From NCBI GenBank assembly GCA_902766575.1, contig CACXED010000070.1, forward strand, positions 1 through 6,828: a DNA stretch of 6,828 nucleotides, in the 5' to 3' direction. Shown piece by piece: positions 6,102 to 6,828 of this stretch (positions are counted from its first letter, which is position 1; every line of letters starts with the position of its first letter). Origin of the DNA: an uncultured Ruminococcus sp. Its GTDB lineage: Bacteria > Bacillota > Clostridia > Oscillospirales > CAG-272. The notes below the pieces were generated by a model, which saw only the letters and a program-made list of their open reading frames with translations, ran no database searches and was not told the DNA's origin. A program made the position numbers and the translations under genes.

Positions 6102-6159
6102 GACACGAAAAGTGGCTTTCGCAAAAATCTTCATTAAATAAAGGAGTAGATCTGATACT

Positions 6160-6384
6160 ATGGAAAGCAAGAAGCGCCGTGATAAATCCGAAGCTGAGAA
6201 AGCGGTCGAAGCTTACCGCTCAATCGGAGACGAGACCGACGTTTTAGGCAGCTACACCGGCATTTTCCGGGATCTGAGCGGCGAGCTCGCCGTAGGAATG
6301 TATCCTCCCTGCGGCGAGACACTCTCGGGGAAACCGGCTAAGAAGCACTACGAGACTCCGGTACAGGACGCCGACGATCTCTGA
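6160..6384 (+). CDS. Small charged hypothetical protein (74 aa)
   Basis: I do not recognise a named family. The 74-residue product is hydrophilic, with a lysine/arginine-rich start (MESKKRRDKSEAEKAVEAYR), a middle segment DVLGSYTGIF (27-36) and an acidic end PVQDADDL (67-74). It has no membrane segment and no signal peptide, and contains one cysteine (51). A clear AAAGGAG ribosome site (6140-6146) precedes the ATG, but with a long 13-nt spacing and no better in-frame start. Codon use matches its neighbours, which supports a real gene. It is divergent from the RNase J leader promoter and convergent with the gene ending at 6411. No terminator is visible in the 26-bp gap after it. The composition suggests a small soluble, possibly partly disordered protein; the function is unknown. 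Confidence 0.65.
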   Translation: MESKKRRDKSEAEKAVEAYRSIGDETDVLGSYTGIFRDLSGELAVGMYPPCGETLSGKPAKKHYETPVQDADDL

Positions 6385-6410
6385 TTTTCGCCAAGGCTCT
6401 GTTTTCCGCG

Positions 6411-6701
6411 TCAGAATATAAAATGCGCGGCGAGAGCTATCGCTCCGGCGGCAAGACCGACCGTCGCGGCTCCGGAAAAGTAGGCGATTATCCCGTCGGC
6501 AGAGCGGCGTATGCGTTTTGGAGCCGCTGGCCTCGGGAGCTTCTCCTCCTCTGAGGCGATGAGCAGCTGAGCTTCCCTCAGCATATCGCACTCGCGGCTG
6601 CCGGTCGGAAGCTCGCTTTTGAGTATGAAGCAGACCGAATCGAAATAGCGGCTCGGCGGGTTGTTCATCATTATGACGCGCCGCTGACATCCTTTTACCA
6701 T
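6411..6701 (-). CDS. Hypothetical small protein with C-terminal membrane helix (96 aa)
   Basis: I do not recognise a named family. Residues about 19-50 (RYFDSVCFILKSELP, then an amphipathic LREAQLLIASEEE) look like a small folded module. A proline/basic linker with KRIRR (62-66) follows, and then one strongly hydrophobic segment from about Gly70 to the end, rich in Ala and Gly. The basic residues before the helix predict a cytoplasmic N-terminus and a tail-anchored topology. The start is uncertain: ATG 6701 has no visible ribosome site, and the double ATG at 6671/6668 (86 or 85 residues), which removes an atypical basic stretch, is equally possible. The gene follows the partial gene at 6753 by 51 nt, so the two may be co-transcribed. 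An overlapping longer minus-strand frame (6690 to 6244) has arginine-rich shadow composition and was discarded. Confidence 0.55.
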   Translation of the reverse strand: MVKGCQRRVIMMNNPPSRYFDSVCFILKSELPTGSRECDMLREAQLLIASEEEKLPRPAAPKRIRRSADGIIAYFSGAATVGLAAGAIALAAHFIF

Positions 6702-6721
6702 CTTCAGACTATCGCCCGAAA

Positions 6722-6760
6722 GCGGCTGAGACCGGCGATATAGCCGTCAGAATCAGCCGC
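6722..6760 (-). repeat. Nested inverted repeat between the two right-edge genes
   Basis: GCGGCTGA (6722-6729) and TCAGCCGC (6753-6760) form an 8-bp outer stem. Inside, 6730-6732 pairs with 6746-6748 and 6734-6736 with 6743-6745 around one bulged base and a 6-nt loop. On the minus strand it begins at the stop codon of the partial upstream gene and is followed only by a short CTTTC run, so it is a poor intrinsic terminator. It may instead stabilise the 3' end of the upstream message or separate expression of the two genes. Confidence 0.45.
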
Positions 6761-6828
6761 CCGGGCTTCCTTTCGCATAGATATCCTGAAGAATTTTTGC
6801 CGCGTCGGGAGATTTTATTCGCGGTAAG
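6753..6828 (-). CDS. C-terminal end of an unidentified protein, cut by the right edge
   Basis: Reading leftward from 6827, 24 sense codons end at TGA 6755-6753. The peptide ends in ILQDIYAKGSPGG and has natural composition and the same codon preferences as its neighbours. Of the other two minus frames, one stops at once and the other is Arg/Ser-rich. Too little is visible to name a family. It runs in the same direction as the 96-residue gene and may share its transcript. Confidence 0.5.
   Translation of the reverse strand, partial: LPRIKSPDAAKILQDIYAKGSPGG

Larger units (their letters stand above)
5755..6159. other. 405-bp non-coding divergent region between RNase J and a small hypothetical gene
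   Basis: I see no convincing gene here. The only notable frame (minus, about 6124 to 5933) begins with TTG, lacks a ribosome site and crosses the promoter, so it is rejected. The minus strand holds an extended -10 promoter, a structured RNA and a terminator-like hairpin (listed separately). A short inverted repeat GCGC-N6-GCGC lies at 5830-5843. The plus strand holds the 5' leader of the gene at 6160. The middle (5985-6070) is AT-rich, as usual for promoters; a second minus-strand TATAAT at 6065-6060 lacks a good -35. Confidence 0.6.

Noticed and set aside
5933..6124. Minus-strand frame of 63 codons in the intergenic region
   Set aside because: It begins with TTG without a ribosome site and spans the extended -10 promoter of the RNase J leader.
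6244..6690. Minus-strand frame of 148 codons overlapping two small genes
   Set aside because: It is Arg/Ser-rich low-quality composition, has no spaced ribosome site, and runs antisense to the well-supported plus-strand gene at 6160.
1..6828. CRISPR array, tRNA, rRNA, insertion sequence, phage or defence genes
   Set aside because: I saw no regular repeats with spacers, no tRNA cloverleaf, no transposase motifs and no defence domains in the window.

Overview
The window looks like chromosomal DNA of a GC-rich anaerobic Firmicute, most likely a gut clostridium of the Ruminococcaceae/Oscillospiraceae type. This is inferred from strong AGGAGG-type ribosome sites, an RNase J in place of RNase E, sigma-A-type promoters, and AraC-regulated plant-polysaccharide enzymes without signal peptides. 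No database search was possible, so the taxonomy is an inference.

Positions 1-3444 form a carbohydrate-utilisation locus. On the minus strand an AraC-family regulator (1212-2039) is followed 3 nt later by a GH31 glycoside hydrolase that runs off the left edge (1-1208). Facing the other way is a GH28-like right-handed beta-helix protein (2203-3444). The 163-bp divergent intergenic region holds a very good minus-strand promoter (TTGACT-17-TATACT), a perfect 12-bp palindrome over its -35 box, and weaker plus-strand promoter candidates. The simplest reading is that the AraC protein senses a plant-derived sugar and controls both arms. Neither enzyme's N-terminus looks like a signal peptide, so both probably work on imported oligosaccharides.

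Positions 3445-5754 hold housekeeping genes on the minus strand: RNase J (4069-5754) with its own intrinsic terminator, then a GNAT acetyltransferase (3480-4016). The acetyltransferase ribosome site starts 2 nt after the RNase J terminator U-tract, so it probably depends on read-through or a promoter inside RNase J. A terminator hairpin at 3449-3478 separates it from the convergent GH28 gene.

Positions 5755-6159 are a 405-bp non-coding region. On the minus strand it contains an extended -10 promoter, then a compact RNA with a long-range closing stem and a 9-bp internal hairpin that is continuous only on the minus strand (it uses a G-U pair). A terminator-like hairpin with seven U's follows about 90 nt before the RNase J start. 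This is either a regulated RNase J leader or a free-standing small RNA of about 150 nt, and it is the most interesting element of the window.

Positions 6160-6828 hold a 74-codon plus-strand hypothetical gene, a convergent 96-codon minus-strand gene with a C-terminal membrane helix, and the last 24 codons of another minus-strand gene entering from the right edge.
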